A DNA stretch of 64,000 bases from the NCBI RefSeq assembly GCF_026000115.1, contig NZ_AP026867.1, forward strand, positions 4,583,716 to 4,647,715, read 5' to 3'. Both the position numbers and the translations under genes were made by a program. The notes under the pieces were generated by a model, which was given only the letters and a program-made list of their open reading frames with translations, was not told the origin of the DNA and searched no databases. This DNA is from Aureispira anguillae (GTDB lineage Bacteria > Bacteroidota > Bacteroidia > Chitinophagales > Saprospiraceae). Positions 46,947-56,766 of this stretch are shown in pieces (position 1 is the stretch's first letter; the number at the start of each line of letters is the position of its first letter).

Positions 46947-47204
46947 GTTTTTTAGTGTTTGTCAAAAGTTGTTAAAAAATAAATGCCAATATCCGAAAAT
47001 ATTGGCTGATAAATAAATTCTTATGGGGGAGTCTTCTTGTACTGACCTTTTTTAGCATTTTCAACTAATGAATAACGTGAACTAGGCTGCTTGGGCCATA
47101 AGTACTATTTGATTGGAATTCGAGTTGATCCTATATAAATTTTGTACAAGTGGAGCATATTGCCCCACTTGCTATTTTGTATATTCTAGAGAAGCTTGAT
47201 TGAC

Positions 47205-48947
47205 TTAATCCTCTGTTATTTCTAGGGGAAAAGATGCCGTTCCTTTGTTGGCATTAGACGAAACAACAACCAGTTCATCATAGCAATATTCAATATCAAT
47301 AGTATAGTTACCTGCTATACTCATATCTCTGGTAATTATTGCAAATTCTCTTGTCTGACAAGAAGAGGGTTCAAGACAATCCATGTAAATAAATCGATCG
47401 GGGACAATCTGTGCACTCTCTATTGGAAGTTCAGGGTTTAAACTAACTTTTGTAATCTTTAAACCTCTAAATAATAAATCATTGTAATTATTACACACAG
47501 TAATGTAAAAAACCTCTGTATCATGGTTTTCTATTTGATCCTTTGCCCCATCTCCCCAATGAAAATAGAAACATGGTTCAAGATTACTGCCATTTGGCAT
47601 AGCCTCATTACTGCCATTAGAAGGAACAGAAAAAGGGCTGACACGGCAATTTTGATCATTATTAGTAGATGATTCTGTATTGGTTTTTGATTCTGCCCGT
47701 GCCATTAATTCCTCATTTTGAATTGCAGCATTCTCATTGCAACCAGTACATCCATTATTACAATTACAATTATCATCAGGACAAGGATTTGGAATTAAAT
47801 TGGGCAAACCCATTTTACAAATACTATCAGAGTGGAGCGAAACATATTCTCTTTGAAATACAATATTGGTATCATTAGGATTTAGAATAGCTGCTAAAAA
47901 ATTCTGTTCAGGAAGAGCACAATAGATTAATCCATCTGGTCCCAACTGCAAGGCTCCCACACGACAGTAATTACTCTTAGTGTTGTTGATTTCTTTATTG
48001 GAAACAACCATGCTGACTGGATTGGAGCTTGTATTAAAATCTATTCTATAGATGACCCCTGCTGATTTATTAAGATTCCCAAAATATAAGAAGCTACTGT
48101 TTGGAGAAAATTCTAAACCATAAATTCTTCCACCATACTCTTCATTAGGAGATGATGGTTTGGCAAAGGTTCTTCTACTACTTATATCAATGTTGCCAGT
48201 TTGATTATCAAAATTAAATACTTCAACTGCCGTCTTTACACTATGCTTTTTATGGCTTCTGCTATTTGTAAAAGCTATTTTTGTACCATCAGGACTCCCC
48301 TTTAAATAAGCGTATTCAGTAGCTTTGAATTGCATGTCATAATCATTTTCATGCTTTATACCATTTTGATCAATACTAAAAACTCTGAAAAATCCAAGTC
48401 CCTCCCAATTGTTGTCTTTACGCCCCTTTTGAATCACAGTAATAATCCAAAAATCAGTGCAGTTTTTGTGTTGGATTGCAGTAATTCTTTCTGTTGGTGA
48501 AAAATCTTCTGTATTGGGAATTGTTGGCAATATAGTGTTGATCCATTGGATAGTTGCTGCCCAATTTTGAGGATCTGGGTCACTAACATCTATGTGAATG
48601 CCATCAAAATGATTGTTTGTGTGCGTTGTACCTGTATGCGTGGTTTCCCCATCAGTAGTCAGAACATAATATCTGTTTGGGTGGCTTGGGTCTGGAACAA
48701 TTATCGAGGACTGTGTTGAGGATGAATTCCCTTTTAATCCAGTATAAATTTGCGTATGATTGACACCTTCCCATATGGATACGCCATCTGTATAAAAAAT
48801 TAAATTTCCATTTTTGTCTGAAACTGAAGCACAACCTTCATTGGTATCCATACCAGATAAATTAGGAAGAGCCATAGGTGCTCCATTGGAAAAGTTTAGT
48901 CCTGCCTTACTTCCAAATAGCCAATTGCTGTTAATTTTGTTAACCAT
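47205..48947 (-). CDS. Beta-propeller protein without export signal, with Cys-rich linker and Ig-like C-terminus
   Basis: A 580-residue protein. Residues about 8-390 form a beta-propeller of the type usually found at the N-terminus of gliding-motility proteins: NWLFGSKAGLNFSNG, NEGCASVSDKNGNLIFYTDG, SSTQSSIIVPDP, and LEFSPNSSFLYFGN. A Cys-rich segment (about 393-412: CPDDNCNCNNGCTGCNEN, seven Cys... counted by eye) may bind metal. The C-terminal 130 residues look like an Ig/CARDB-type sandwich (FYITVCNNYNDLLFRGLKI...). There is no signal peptide at the ATG 48947, none upstream in frame before a stop, and no T9SS tail, which is unlike its relatives. It is therefore cytoplasmic, or exported by an unknown route. 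Function unknown. Confidence 0.75.
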   Translation of the reverse strand: MVNKINSNWLFGSKAGLNFSNGAPMALPNLSGMDTNEGCASVSDKNGNLIFYTDGVSIWEGVNHTQIYTGLKGNSSSTQSSIIVPDPSHPNRYYVLTTDGETTHTGTTHTNNHFDGIHIDVSDPDPQNWAATIQWINTILPTIPNTEDFSPTERITAIQHKNCTDFWIITVIQKGRKDNNWEGLGFFRVFSIDQNGIKHENDYDMQFKATEYAYLKGSPDGTKIAFTNSRSHKKHSVKTAVEVFNFDNQTGNIDISSRRTFAKPSSPNEEYGGRIYGLEFSPNSSFLYFGNLNKSAGVIYRIDFNTSSNPVSMVVSNKEINNTKSNYCRVGALQLGPDGLIYCALPEQNFLAAILNPNDTNIVFQREYVSLHSDSICKMGLPNLIPNPCPDDNCNCNNGCTGCNENAAIQNEELMARAESKTNTESSTNNDQNCRVSPFSVPSNGSNEAMPNGSNLEPCFYFHWGDGAKDQIENHDTEVFYITVCNNYNDLLFRGLKITKVSLNPELPIESAQIVPDRFIYMDCLEPSSCQTREFAIITRDMSIAGNYTIDIEYCYDELVVVSSNANKGTASFPLEITED

Positions 48948-49665
48948 AATTACATTGGTTTTGTTTATAAGTAATTGTTCACAATAAGTTCAAGTAAACA
49001 TTTTGAGCTTAAATGCATTGCTTTTACCTTCGGTGCTACTGCGTGGTGCGCTACTAGCACAAGGCAGCACAGTTCCTTAGCTCATGTTGAAAATTACTCC
49101 TGCTGGTCGTGAGAAAAGTTCTTGTGATAGCACTGCTATATAAACTTATTATTTACTGTGAACACTTACTTATGTTATATTAATGATTATTGATTTGAGT
49201 TTACCATTCTGATACTATAATTGGTATCTCTACAAGAGACATCAAACAAGCTTTCTACCTCATTCCTAGATAGAATATTTCATTCCAATGGTGTCCTAAA
49301 AAAGTATACATAACCTCTTTTAAAGCAGTAATTGGGAAATTACTTCCCCTAAAAGAATTATCATTGGATGACGTTTTTCCTTCAAAGCCAGTTCACTTTT
49401 ATTGTTTTTATATCATATAATTCAAAAGTAAATAAACCATCAACTTGAGGCAATAGGAAGTATATGAATGGTTGATTTGAATTGACGAATCGTCATTTTG
49501 ACCTCTAGTGTTTTTTTAATTAAACCGCAAAAAGACAATACTTATAGAATTGAACTAAATTTTTGATTCTGCTTTAAAGACATTTTTTTAATGGTGTGTT
49601 AAATATGATTTTACAGCAGAGTCGAGATCACCTATACATTAAATTTACATTCCCAAATGTACCAA
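48948..49665. other. Intergenic region with mixed composition patch and a small dyad
   Basis: About 700 nt between divergent genes with no supported ORF. 49020-49150 is of mixed composition with words such as TTCGGTGCTACTGCG, similar to other spacers. A dyad TGACGA-A-TCGTCA is at 49483-49495, about 180 nt before the LytTR gene. Confidence 0.45.
49483..49495. promoter_or_regulatory. 13-bp dyad, possible operator
   Basis: TGACGA and TCGTCA flank a single A in a perfect inverted repeat upstream of the LytTR/histidine kinase operon. It could be a binding site for a dimeric regulator, but this is only inferred from symmetry; LytTR sites are usually direct repeats. Confidence 0.25.
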
Positions 49666-50412
49666 ATGAAAACAATTATTATTGATGATGAAGAGCAAGG
49701 GCAACGCATTTTAAAAAACTTGATTTCTATGTTTTTCCCAGACATAGAAATTGTTGCTATTTGTTCTAACATTCCTGAAGCAGTTATTAAAATTAATCAA
49801 CTACAGCCTGATGCTGTTTTTTGTGATATTGAAATGCCTCAATATTCTGGCTTGGACTTGTTGTCTTTTTTTAAAAAAATTAATTTTGAAGTGATTTTTG
49901 CGACAGGACATAGCGAATATGCTATTCAAGCTTTTGAGATGTCTGCAATTGACTACTTATTGAAACCCATTCAATTAGAAAAATTAGAATTGGCTATAAA
50001 AAAACTACGCCAAAAAATTGAGTTTACTACTATGTATAAACGACTTCAAACGCTAAAATTTAATTTATCAGAGAATATCATTCACAACATTGCCCTACCT
50101 GTTGCTGATGGTTTAATCTTTGTTGAAACTAAAAAAATTGCTCTCATAGAAGCCAATGGCGCATATACCAAGGTTTGGCAAAAAGATACCAAAGCCATTT
50201 TAATCAGTAAAAACATCAAGTTTTTTGAAAAACTGGTGAAAAATCAGTTGCAATTTTATAAAATTCATCGCTCCTCTATTGTCAACATCAATTACATTCA
50301 AAAGTATTCAAAAAGAGAAGGGTACTTAACACTTAGTAATGGTAAAATAACAAAGATAGCTAGAGAAAAAAAGAAAATGTTTGAAGCATATATTTCCAAT
50401 TTAAACCTTTAA
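49666..50412 (+). CDS. LytTR-family response regulator
   Basis: About 248 residues from the ATG at 49666, which gives the typical MKTIIIDDEEQG start; the ATG at 49657 adds three residues. Receiver domain at about 1-120 with the acid pocket (D8-D9-E10), the phospho-acceptor D54 in VFCDIEMPQYSG, and K in LLKPIQ. LytTR DNA-binding domain at about 150-248 (LIEANGAYTKVW, FYKIHRSSIVNINYI). It should bind DNA after phosphorylation by the kinase encoded 22 nt downstream; the two form an operon. LytTR proteins of this class in Bacteroidota regulate surface, polysaccharide or quorum functions; the target here is unknown. Confidence 0.92.
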   Translation: MKTIIIDDEEQGQRILKNLISMFFPDIEIVAICSNIPEAVIKINQLQPDAVFCDIEMPQYSGLDLLSFFKKINFEVIFATGHSEYAIQAFEMSAIDYLLKPIQLEKLELAIKKLRQKIEFTTMYKRLQTLKFNLSENIIHNIALPVADGLIFVETKKIALIEANGAYTKVWQKDTKAILISKNIKFFEKLVKNQLQFYKIHRSSIVNINYIQKYSKREGYLTLSNGKITKIAREKKKMFEAYISNLNL

Positions 50413-50434
50413 AAATCCCCTAACTTTTCTACTT

Positions 50435-52429
50435 ATGCGTATCCCCACATTATTAGGTTGGTTTTGTTTCGTCCTAATCCTCCACCCCAATCATTCTATT
50501 GCTCAAGATCAATTAATAGATTCCTTAGAACAATCCTTAGCACAAACAAACAATGACAGTCTTAGATTAGAACTCTTAAAAAAACTAACGCATCTCACTG
50601 CCAAAACGAATGTCAAAAAATACTTTTTCTACATCCAAGAAGGCATCCAACTAGCAGACCAAATCCAAGATTGCAACCGCCTCATTGGCTTTCATATAGA
50701 GTATAGCCGATACCTTGCCCATAGCCATACACTAGATTCAGCGCTTTCTGTTATTGAGCAAGCAAGGAGTTACTTAACTCAAACAATCAATCCCCTAAAC
50801 TATTTAGCTTTACTCACCCAACATGCAAAACTTTTGGAAAGCAAAGGCAACATTCCAGAAGCAACACGAAAATACTTAGAGGCCTTAAAAATTGCTGAGG
50901 AGCACCAACTTCCAGAAGTTTTAGCAGCCTGTTATTTTGGTCTAAACAGCCTTTTTTTTAGTCAAAAAATGTATGCAGAATCCATTAAATACAATAAAAA
51001 ATGTTTTGACATTTGTGATCAATTAAAACCTCATAGAATTCCCTATTGTTTTGGTAGTGTCCACAATAATTTAGCTCTTTTTTATTTTAAGCAACAACAA
51101 TTGGATAGTGCTTTAATCCATGGTCTAAAAGCCATTGAATTTAAAGAAAAAACCAGAAACATTAGAGCTCTCTACATGACTTATAATATTGTTGGCCATA
51201 CTTACCTCAAAAAGAAAGATACTTTAACAGCCATTGATTTTCACAACAAAGCTTTGGCTACTGTAAAAAAAATGAACCATATAATAGGTTTGAGTGAAAC
51301 CTTGACTTACCTAGGAAAGATCTATATTAAGAGAAAAGACACCAAGGCCTTAAATAGCATTATACCACAACTAGACTCCATCATGCCCAAGATTCAAGCA
51401 CCTCATATTTGGGTCAACTTTTTGCAGGTGAAGAGAAATTATTTTGAAGCCAAGGAGGATTATAAAGAAGCCTTAAAATTGATGAAAATGCAGTTTGAAA
51501 TGGTCGACAGTTTGCGCAAAGAAAAAAATTCCACCTTAGTTGCCTCTTTAGAAACAAAATATGAAACCAATAAACATAAACTTGAAAAAGAACTTGCTCA
51601 AAAAGAACTCTTGCTCTCCATGGAAAAAGCACTAAAAAGCAAACAATATTTTATGAGAATTACGCTTTTTTCTATACTCATTACTGTTTTGCTCTTGTAT
51701 ATTGCCTCTCGTCTAACCATTATTAGGCAACAAAAAGTAGCCTTGAATCAAGCCTATGAAAAACTAGAAGCTCAAAAACAAAATGAAGTTGCTCTGTTGA
51801 ATTTGAAAGCGTTACAAGCCCAAATGAATCCTCATTTTTTATTTAATGCTCTAAATTCTATCCAAGATTTAATCTTAATGAAGGATACTAAAAATGCTAT
51901 TATTTACTTTGGGAAGTACAGTGCCTTAATTCGAAAAATATTACTCTCTTCTCAAAAGCAATTTATTACTTTAGACAAAGAAATAAAAACCCTCCAACTC
52001 TACCTAGATCTTGAAAAATTGCGTTTTGGCAAAGAGCTGACCACAGTATTTAACTGCCCAATACCTCCTGACCAACAAACCAATATACACCTACCAGCTA
52101 TGTTTATCCAGCCTTATATTGAGAATGCTATCAAACATGGGCTCTTTCATAAAAGAGGATCCAAAAAACTCTTGGTTGAATTTAAAATTGTGGATAATTT
52201 TTTAGTTTGTCTAATTGAAGACAATGGTATTGGACAAGAAAAAGCAAAGGAAATAAAAGAAAAAAGACAGCACTTCCACACAGGTTTTGCAACAGGAGCT
52301 ATTCAAGATAGGATTCAATTTTTAAATCAAACTATGAAGAAAAAAATTCGAGTAGAAACAGAAGATTTGATTGATGGAGAACAAGCTCTTGGAACACGAG
52401 TGACCTTGTATTTTTCACTTGCTGAATAA
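50435..52429 (+). CDS. TPR-containing sensor histidine kinase (LytS/His_kinase type)
   Basis: A 664-residue membrane kinase. Signal peptide (about residues 1-23, MRIPTLLGWFCFVLILHPNHSIAQ); a periplasmic sensor part of about 375 residues made of TPR repeats (for example GNIPEATRKYLEALKIAEEHQ, SALIHGLKAIEFKEK); a helix at about 405-430 (YFMRITLFSILITVLLLYIA); a coiled-coil linker; and the His_kinase domain with H467 in AQMNPHFLFNALNSIQ, the N-box QPYIENAIKHGL and the DNGIGQ G1 box of HATPase_c. The phospho-acceptor is in the MNPHFLFN motif, as for YehU/LytS. It is encoded 22 nt downstream of its partner regulator. The TPR ectodomain is typical of Bacteroidota and probably senses a peptide or protein signal. 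Confidence 0.93.
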   Translation: MRIPTLLGWFCFVLILHPNHSIAQDQLIDSLEQSLAQTNNDSLRLELLKKLTHLTAKTNVKKYFFYIQEGIQLADQIQDCNRLIGFHIEYSRYLAHSHTLDSALSVIEQARSYLTQTINPLNYLALLTQHAKLLESKGNIPEATRKYLEALKIAEEHQLPEVLAACYFGLNSLFFSQKMYAESIKYNKKCFDICDQLKPHRIPYCFGSVHNNLALFYFKQQQLDSALIHGLKAIEFKEKTRNIRALYMTYNIVGHTYLKKKDTLTAIDFHNKALATVKKMNHIIGLSETLTYLGKIYIKRKDTKALNSIIPQLDSIMPKIQAPHIWVNFLQVKRNYFEAKEDYKEALKLMKMQFEMVDSLRKEKNSTLVASLETKYETNKHKLEKELAQKELLLSMEKALKSKQYFMRITLFSILITVLLLYIASRLTIIRQQKVALNQAYEKLEAQKQNEVALLNLKALQAQMNPHFLFNALNSIQDLILMKDTKNAIIYFGKYSALIRKILLSSQKQFITLDKEIKTLQLYLDLEKLRFGKELTTVFNCPIPPDQQTNIHLPAMFIQPYIENAIKHGLFHKRGSKKLLVEFKIVDNFLVCLIEDNGIGQEKAKEIKEKRQHFHTGFATGAIQDRIQFLNQTMKKKIRVETEDLIDGEQALGTRVTLYFSLAE

Positions 52430-52642
52430 GCCACTAAACCAAGATAACAATGGAACAGTAATTGTGTGAGCATGTTGGGAATATAAGCTTGCTGAACAAG
52501 GGGATATCAAGGCAATTAATTTTTATAATTATAGACCTTTCTATAAACTCTTTTCTTTCAAAATTATTTTAATTGTAGTTTCCCCTACAAACATTAATAA
52601 TACCTACCCTATTGATTAATCAATTTAGTCTTAATAATAATA

Positions 52643-55054
52643 ATGCAACTTAAACAGATTCTTTGCTTTTTATTTTTGTTTTTCACCCTCCCTTTATTAG
52701 CTCAAAAACGAGTAACCATGAGTGGTTATGTCAAGGACGCCACCACAGGTGAAGATTTGATTTACGCCAATGTCTACAATCAAGCCAATACCTTGGATGG
52801 AGTAACAACAAATATTTATGGTTTTTATTCGCTTTCTCTAAAACCAGGAAAATACACCATTGTTGCTAGTTATATTGGTTATGAAGATAAAAAAATAGAA
52901 CTAGACCTCACACAAGATACCGTATTCAATATCGAAATGTCTAATGGGGCTACCTTTGACTCTATTGTTGTTGTTACCGACAAAAGAGGAAATACCAATG
53001 TAGAAAGTACGCAAATGGGTACGGTAGAGTTGGCCATGAAAGATATAAAAAAGCTTCCTGCTTTGATGGGAGAAGTCGATTTACTCAAAACCATTCAATT
53101 GCTTCCAGGCGTTCAATCTGCGGGAGAAGGAACCGCAGGATTTTTTGTACGAGGCGGTGGTATTGATCAAAATTTGGTTCTTTTGGACGAAGCTGTAGTA
53201 TACAATGCAGGGCATTTATTAGGATTCTTTTCTGTTTTTAATTCGGATGCTATAAAAAAAGCTACCCTCATAAAAGGAGGAATGCCCGCCAATTATGGGG
53301 GGCGTATTTCTTCTGTTTTGGACATTCAAATGAAAGATGGTTACGATGAAAAATTTGGTATTGAAGGTGGTATTGGTATTATTTCTTCTAGATTGACGGT
53401 GCAAGGTCCTATTGTCCCCAAAAAAGGTTCTTTTATTATTTCAGGGCGTCGTACCTATGCCTTTGATATTGCACAACCTTTTTTAAAAGGTACTTCATTT
53501 GAGGGAACCAATTATTACTTTTACGATTTAAACATCAAAGCTAAATATCAAGTGACCGATAAAGATCGGTTGTTTTTGAGTGGCTATTTTGGTAGAGATG
53601 TACTCAACCTAAAAAACCCAGATCGAGGCTTTGTTTTTGATATGCCTTATGGCAATAGTACCGCTACCTTACGCTGGAATCATATTTTTGATGATAAGCT
53701 TTTTATGAATTTTATTTTTGTTTACAACGATTATGATTTTTCAGTATCAGGAGGGCAAGAACAATTTTCATTTAAACTCAACTCAGGTATTCGAGATTTT
53801 GGAGGTAAAATTAGCTTTGATTATTACCCCAATCCCCGACATCAAATTAAGTTTGGCGCAGATTATACCTATCATACTTTTACTCCCAATCGAGCAGAAG
53901 CCTTTTCGGGAGATGAAGCATTTATTATTGACCCAGACCGCAAACACTCTCATGAAGCAGGTGTTTATGTAACTGACAATTGGAAAATTAGCAAAATTTT
54001 TAGCGTAAATGTTGGACTGCGTTTTTCTATGTTTCAGCAGGTTGGTCCCTATCAAGGTAAAATTGATACCAATCGTACGTACAAAACGTTAGAGCCAGTC
54101 AAAACCTATTTTGGAGTAGAACCTAGGTTTAGTGGCAAAGCAACCGTTTCTCCCTATTCATCGATTAAAGCAGCCGTTACTTTAGGTCGCCAATATGTGC
54201 ATTTAGTCACCAATTCAACCAGTACGCTGCCAACAGATTTGTGGGTACCAAGTACCGAAACCGTCAAACCACAATGGGGCTTACAATATGCCTTAGGTTA
54301 TTTTCATAATTTCTTTGACAACACCCTAGAAGCTTCTGTTGAGGTGTTCTACAAAGACCTCTTCAATCAACTTGACTATGCAGAAAACTATACGCCAGCT
54401 CCCAATACAGATATTGAAGATCAATTTATTTCGGGGCGAGGCAGAGCCTATGGTTTAGAGCTATTTGTTCGCAAACAAAAAGGTCGTTTTACAGGCTGGG
54501 TCGCCTATACCCTCTCCCGTTCAGAACGGTCATTTGATCAGATCAAAGGCAATACTTTTGTAGCAGGATTTGACCGTACACATGATTTGTCGGTTGTATT
54601 GAGTTATGACATTGTAGACTGGTTTACCGTAAGCTCTACCTTTATATTAGGGTCAGGCGCACCTTACACCCCAATTAAGTCTGTTTATATGATTGGTTTC
54701 ACCCCAACCTTAGAATATGGATTACGAAACTCTGCTCGACTCCCCACTTATCATCGTCTAGATCTTAGCCTTTCTTTCCGATTGACTAAGAAAAACAAAC
54801 CGTTTCAAGCAGATGCTGTTTTTTCTGTCTATAATGTTTATAACCGCAAAAATATATTTTTCACTTATACCTCTCCAGAAACGGATGCGCTTTCGGGGCA
54901 GGTAGAGCTCAAATCTTACCAAGTGTCTCTTTTCCCTATCATACCAGCTGTTACGGTTAATTTTAAGTGGAAACAACCTAAAAAAGGGTATTACAAAGCT
55001 CAAAGAGCAGATAGAAAAGCCAAACGAGCAGCTAAAAAAGCTGGATTGGAATAA
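52643..55054 (+). CDS. TonB-dependent receptor with carboxypeptidase-regulatory N-terminal domain
   Basis: An 803-residue outer-membrane protein. Signal peptide about 1-20 (ending LLAQ); CarboxypepD_reg-like beta-sandwich about 24-100 (VTMSGYVKDATTGEDLIYANVY, GFYSLSLKPGKYTIVASYIGYE); plug about 125-235 (LPALMGEVDLLKTIQLLPGVQS, GFFVRGGGIDQNLVLLDEAVVYN); and a 22-strand barrel to the C-terminus, though the last 25 residues are very basic (KGYYKAQRADRKAKRAAKKAG), an unusual tail after the barrel. No TonB-box can be told apart by eye. No SusD partner is adjacent, so it is of the stand-alone class, perhaps for siderophores or other small ligands. A two-component operon precedes it by 213 nt and might control it. 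Confidence 0.92.
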   Translation: MQLKQILCFLFLFFTLPLLAQKRVTMSGYVKDATTGEDLIYANVYNQANTLDGVTTNIYGFYSLSLKPGKYTIVASYIGYEDKKIELDLTQDTVFNIEMSNGATFDSIVVVTDKRGNTNVESTQMGTVELAMKDIKKLPALMGEVDLLKTIQLLPGVQSAGEGTAGFFVRGGGIDQNLVLLDEAVVYNAGHLLGFFSVFNSDAIKKATLIKGGMPANYGGRISSVLDIQMKDGYDEKFGIEGGIGIISSRLTVQGPIVPKKGSFIISGRRTYAFDIAQPFLKGTSFEGTNYYFYDLNIKAKYQVTDKDRLFLSGYFGRDVLNLKNPDRGFVFDMPYGNSTATLRWNHIFDDKLFMNFIFVYNDYDFSVSGGQEQFSFKLNSGIRDFGGKISFDYYPNPRHQIKFGADYTYHTFTPNRAEAFSGDEAFIIDPDRKHSHEAGVYVTDNWKISKIFSVNVGLRFSMFQQVGPYQGKIDTNRTYKTLEPVKTYFGVEPRFSGKATVSPYSSIKAAVTLGRQYVHLVTNSTSTLPTDLWVPSTETVKPQWGLQYALGYFHNFFDNTLEASVEVFYKDLFNQLDYAENYTPAPNTDIEDQFISGRGRAYGLELFVRKQKGRFTGWVAYTLSRSERSFDQIKGNTFVAGFDRTHDLSVVLSYDIVDWFTVSSTFILGSGAPYTPIKSVYMIGFTPTLEYGLRNSARLPTYHRLDLSLSFRLTKKNKPFQADAVFSVYNVYNRKNIFFTYTSPETDALSGQVELKSYQVSLFPIIPAVTVNFKWKQPKKGYYKAQRADRKAKRAAKKAGLE

Positions 55055-55137
55055 TTGGTTGTGTTATAAATCTTGGTAAATTTAATGCCTAATCCATTCT
55101 GCTTAGTTACTTATTCAGATTACTATCTTAATTATTG

Positions 55138-55145
55138 TAAATTTG
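55138..55145 (+). promoter_or_regulatory. Putative -7 box of the OmpH/Skp gene
   Basis: TAAATTTG fits TAnnTTTG, 32 nt before the ATG at 55178. No matching -33 element seen. Confidence 0.3.
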
Positions 55146-55177
55146 CTTTTTTATCATCGTTTATTTAATACTCAAAA

Positions 55178-55690
55178 ATGAAACAAACACTCTTTATTGT
55201 AATTCTAGCATTAGGTCTTAGTTCTATGGCTTCTGCTCAACAAGAGAAAATAGGTTTTTTTAGTTCTTCTCAATTGGTATCCTTTTTTCCCGAAGCCAAA
55301 ACAATACAAGCTGAAATTGAAAAGATAAGTACAGAAAAACAAGCTATTGGAACAACCTTGGAAAATGAATTAAAGTCTAAGCTTAAAAAGTTTGAAGAAG
55401 AAAAAGCAAGCATGGCGACTATTTTACAAGAAACACGCATTGAAGAAATTCGCAACCTTGAAACAAAAATTCAAACCTATTATGCCAATGCTCGAAAAGA
55501 AATAGACAACAAACGCCAAGAGTTGCTCAAACCTGTTTTTACCAAGATTAATGATGGAATTAAGCAAGTCGCTAAAAAACATAAATTTACCGCCATTATT
55601 GACTTGGATTCGGGTAGGCAGTTTTTACTTTATATCGATGAATCCAGAGATATTTTAGAATTAATGAAAACAGAATTAGGGTTAGAATAA
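55178..55690 (+). CDS. OmpH/Skp-family periplasmic chaperone
   Basis: A 170-residue protein with a signal peptide (MKQTLFIVILALGLSSMASAQ). The mature start KIGFFSSSQLVSFFPEAKTIQAEIEK is the OmpH/Skp pattern (G-[YF]-x-[DS]-x-x-x-x-[FI]-P-E), followed by long, charged helices (about 40-130, coiled-coil tentacles) and a C-terminal KHKFTAIIDLDSGRQFLLYIDESRDI that completes the trimer base. Skp-type chaperones hold unfolded outer-membrane proteins in the periplasm. It is next to a TonB receptor, as a client-like gene, and ends at a good terminator. Confidence 0.9.
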   Translation: MKQTLFIVILALGLSSMASAQQEKIGFFSSSQLVSFFPEAKTIQAEIEKISTEKQAIGTTLENELKSKLKKFEEEKASMATILQETRIEEIRNLETKIQTYYANARKEIDNKRQELLKPVFTKINDGIKQVAKKHKFTAIIDLDSGRQFLLYIDESRDILELMKTELGLE

Positions 55691-55740
55691 GTTAATTTTT
55701 GTTCTTAATTCGTCTAGCTGTTTTAGTAATATAAAGTAGC

Positions 55741-55782
55741 AAAAACACCTCCATTGACAAAATCAATAGAGGTGTTTTTTTT
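55741..55782 (+). terminator. Terminator of the OmpH/Skp gene
   Basis: Stem AAAAACACCTC with GAGGTGTTTTT, continued by ATTGA/TCAAT after one mismatch, loop CAAAA, and a run of eight T. Confidence 0.9.
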
Positions 55783-56091
55783 AGGTATCCTCTTTCCAAT
55801 TTAATGCGAAATTAACAAGACCTTAATATATAGGCATTTTTTTTACTTCCATCAAAAGTAATTCAGTATATTTGCCCGTCAAAAATTGATTTTGGCTATT
55901 TTTTTTCTAAAAATCAAACAGCATTTATCACGATTATTTCAACAACTGAAATAATCACTAACGCTACTTCAAACAACAACAACCTATTTCATCAATTTAG
56001 CAGAAATTTTTAAGCCTTGGGCAAACGATTGTCCAATCCTTGACAATTTTAAAAATAGTGAATGAGAAGTAGATCAATCCTTTTAATTACT
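55783..56091 (+). other. Leader region of the DUF4956 gene
   Basis: 309 nt, with a -7-like box TATATTTG at 55867-55874, about 218 nt before the chosen start. No -33 element. The ORF can be extended to 56062 (MRSRSILLIT), but the ATG at 56092 (MNFDQLIENF) is the more natural start. Confidence 0.35.
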
Positions 56092-56766
56092 ATGAATTTT
56101 GATCAATTAATAGAGAACTTTACCAACACGATAGACATCAAATTATTTATTCTCAATTTGGTTGTTGCTACCATTCTTTCACTTTTATTAGGGCAATTTT
56201 ATACTCGTTTTGGGAATGCTGTTGCCAATCGTCAAAAATTTGCTAGTAATTTTATTCCGTTAGCATTAACAACCGTTCTTATCATTACCATTATCAAAAC
56301 GTCCATTGCACTTTCTTTGGGCTTGGTAGGAGCCTTGTCCATTGTTCGATTTAGAGCAGCCATCAAAGACCCAGAGGAGTTAATTTATTTGTTTTTGGTC
56401 ATTGGAATTGGTTTGGCTACAGGAGCTAATTATCCTATTTTGGCAAGTATCGCTGTTTTATTAATTTTGATGCTTTTGTTTGTCAATTACAAAATTCAAA
56501 ATCGTAGTGTTTATACCAAAGAGAATATGCTTTATGTCAATATTGCTTCTGAAAATACAATGGTAGATCAGTTTGTTTCTATTTTGCGAGAAACAATGGA
56601 TCATGTAGAATTAAAAAGAATGGACAGAATGGCTACTGGTATTGATATGACATTTATTTGCAAGGCTCCTAGTCTTGATGCAGTAACAGCGATGCAAGAA
56701 AAAATAGTTACAACAATCCCGACAACTACCGTGTCTATTGTTGACCAGCCCGACTTAATCGTCTAG
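56092..56766 (+). CDS. DUF4956 integral membrane protein
   Basis: About 224 residues. Four probable membrane helices (about residues 18-40, 58-75, 78-95 region, and 105-135), with the signature SLGLVGALSIVRFRAAIKDP between helices. After residue about 145 a cytosolic ferredoxin-like or ACT-like part of 80 residues (LYVNIASENTMVDQFVSIL, ATGIDMTFICKAPSLDAVTAMQEKIV). Function unknown; in many bacteria this family is found with VTC-type polyphosphate polymerases and CotH kinases, and this window repeats that arrangement: the VTC gene follows 279 nt downstream and CotH after it. It is probably the membrane component of that system. Confidence 0.87.
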   Translation: MNFDQLIENFTNTIDIKLFILNLVVATILSLLLGQFYTRFGNAVANRQKFASNFIPLALTTVLIITIIKTSIALSLGLVGALSIVRFRAAIKDPEELIYLFLVIGIGLATGANYPILASIAVLLILMLLFVNYKIQNRSVYTKENMLYVNIASENTMVDQFVSILRETMDHVELKRMDRMATGIDMTFICKAPSLDAVTAMQEKIVTTIPTTTVSIVDQPDLIV

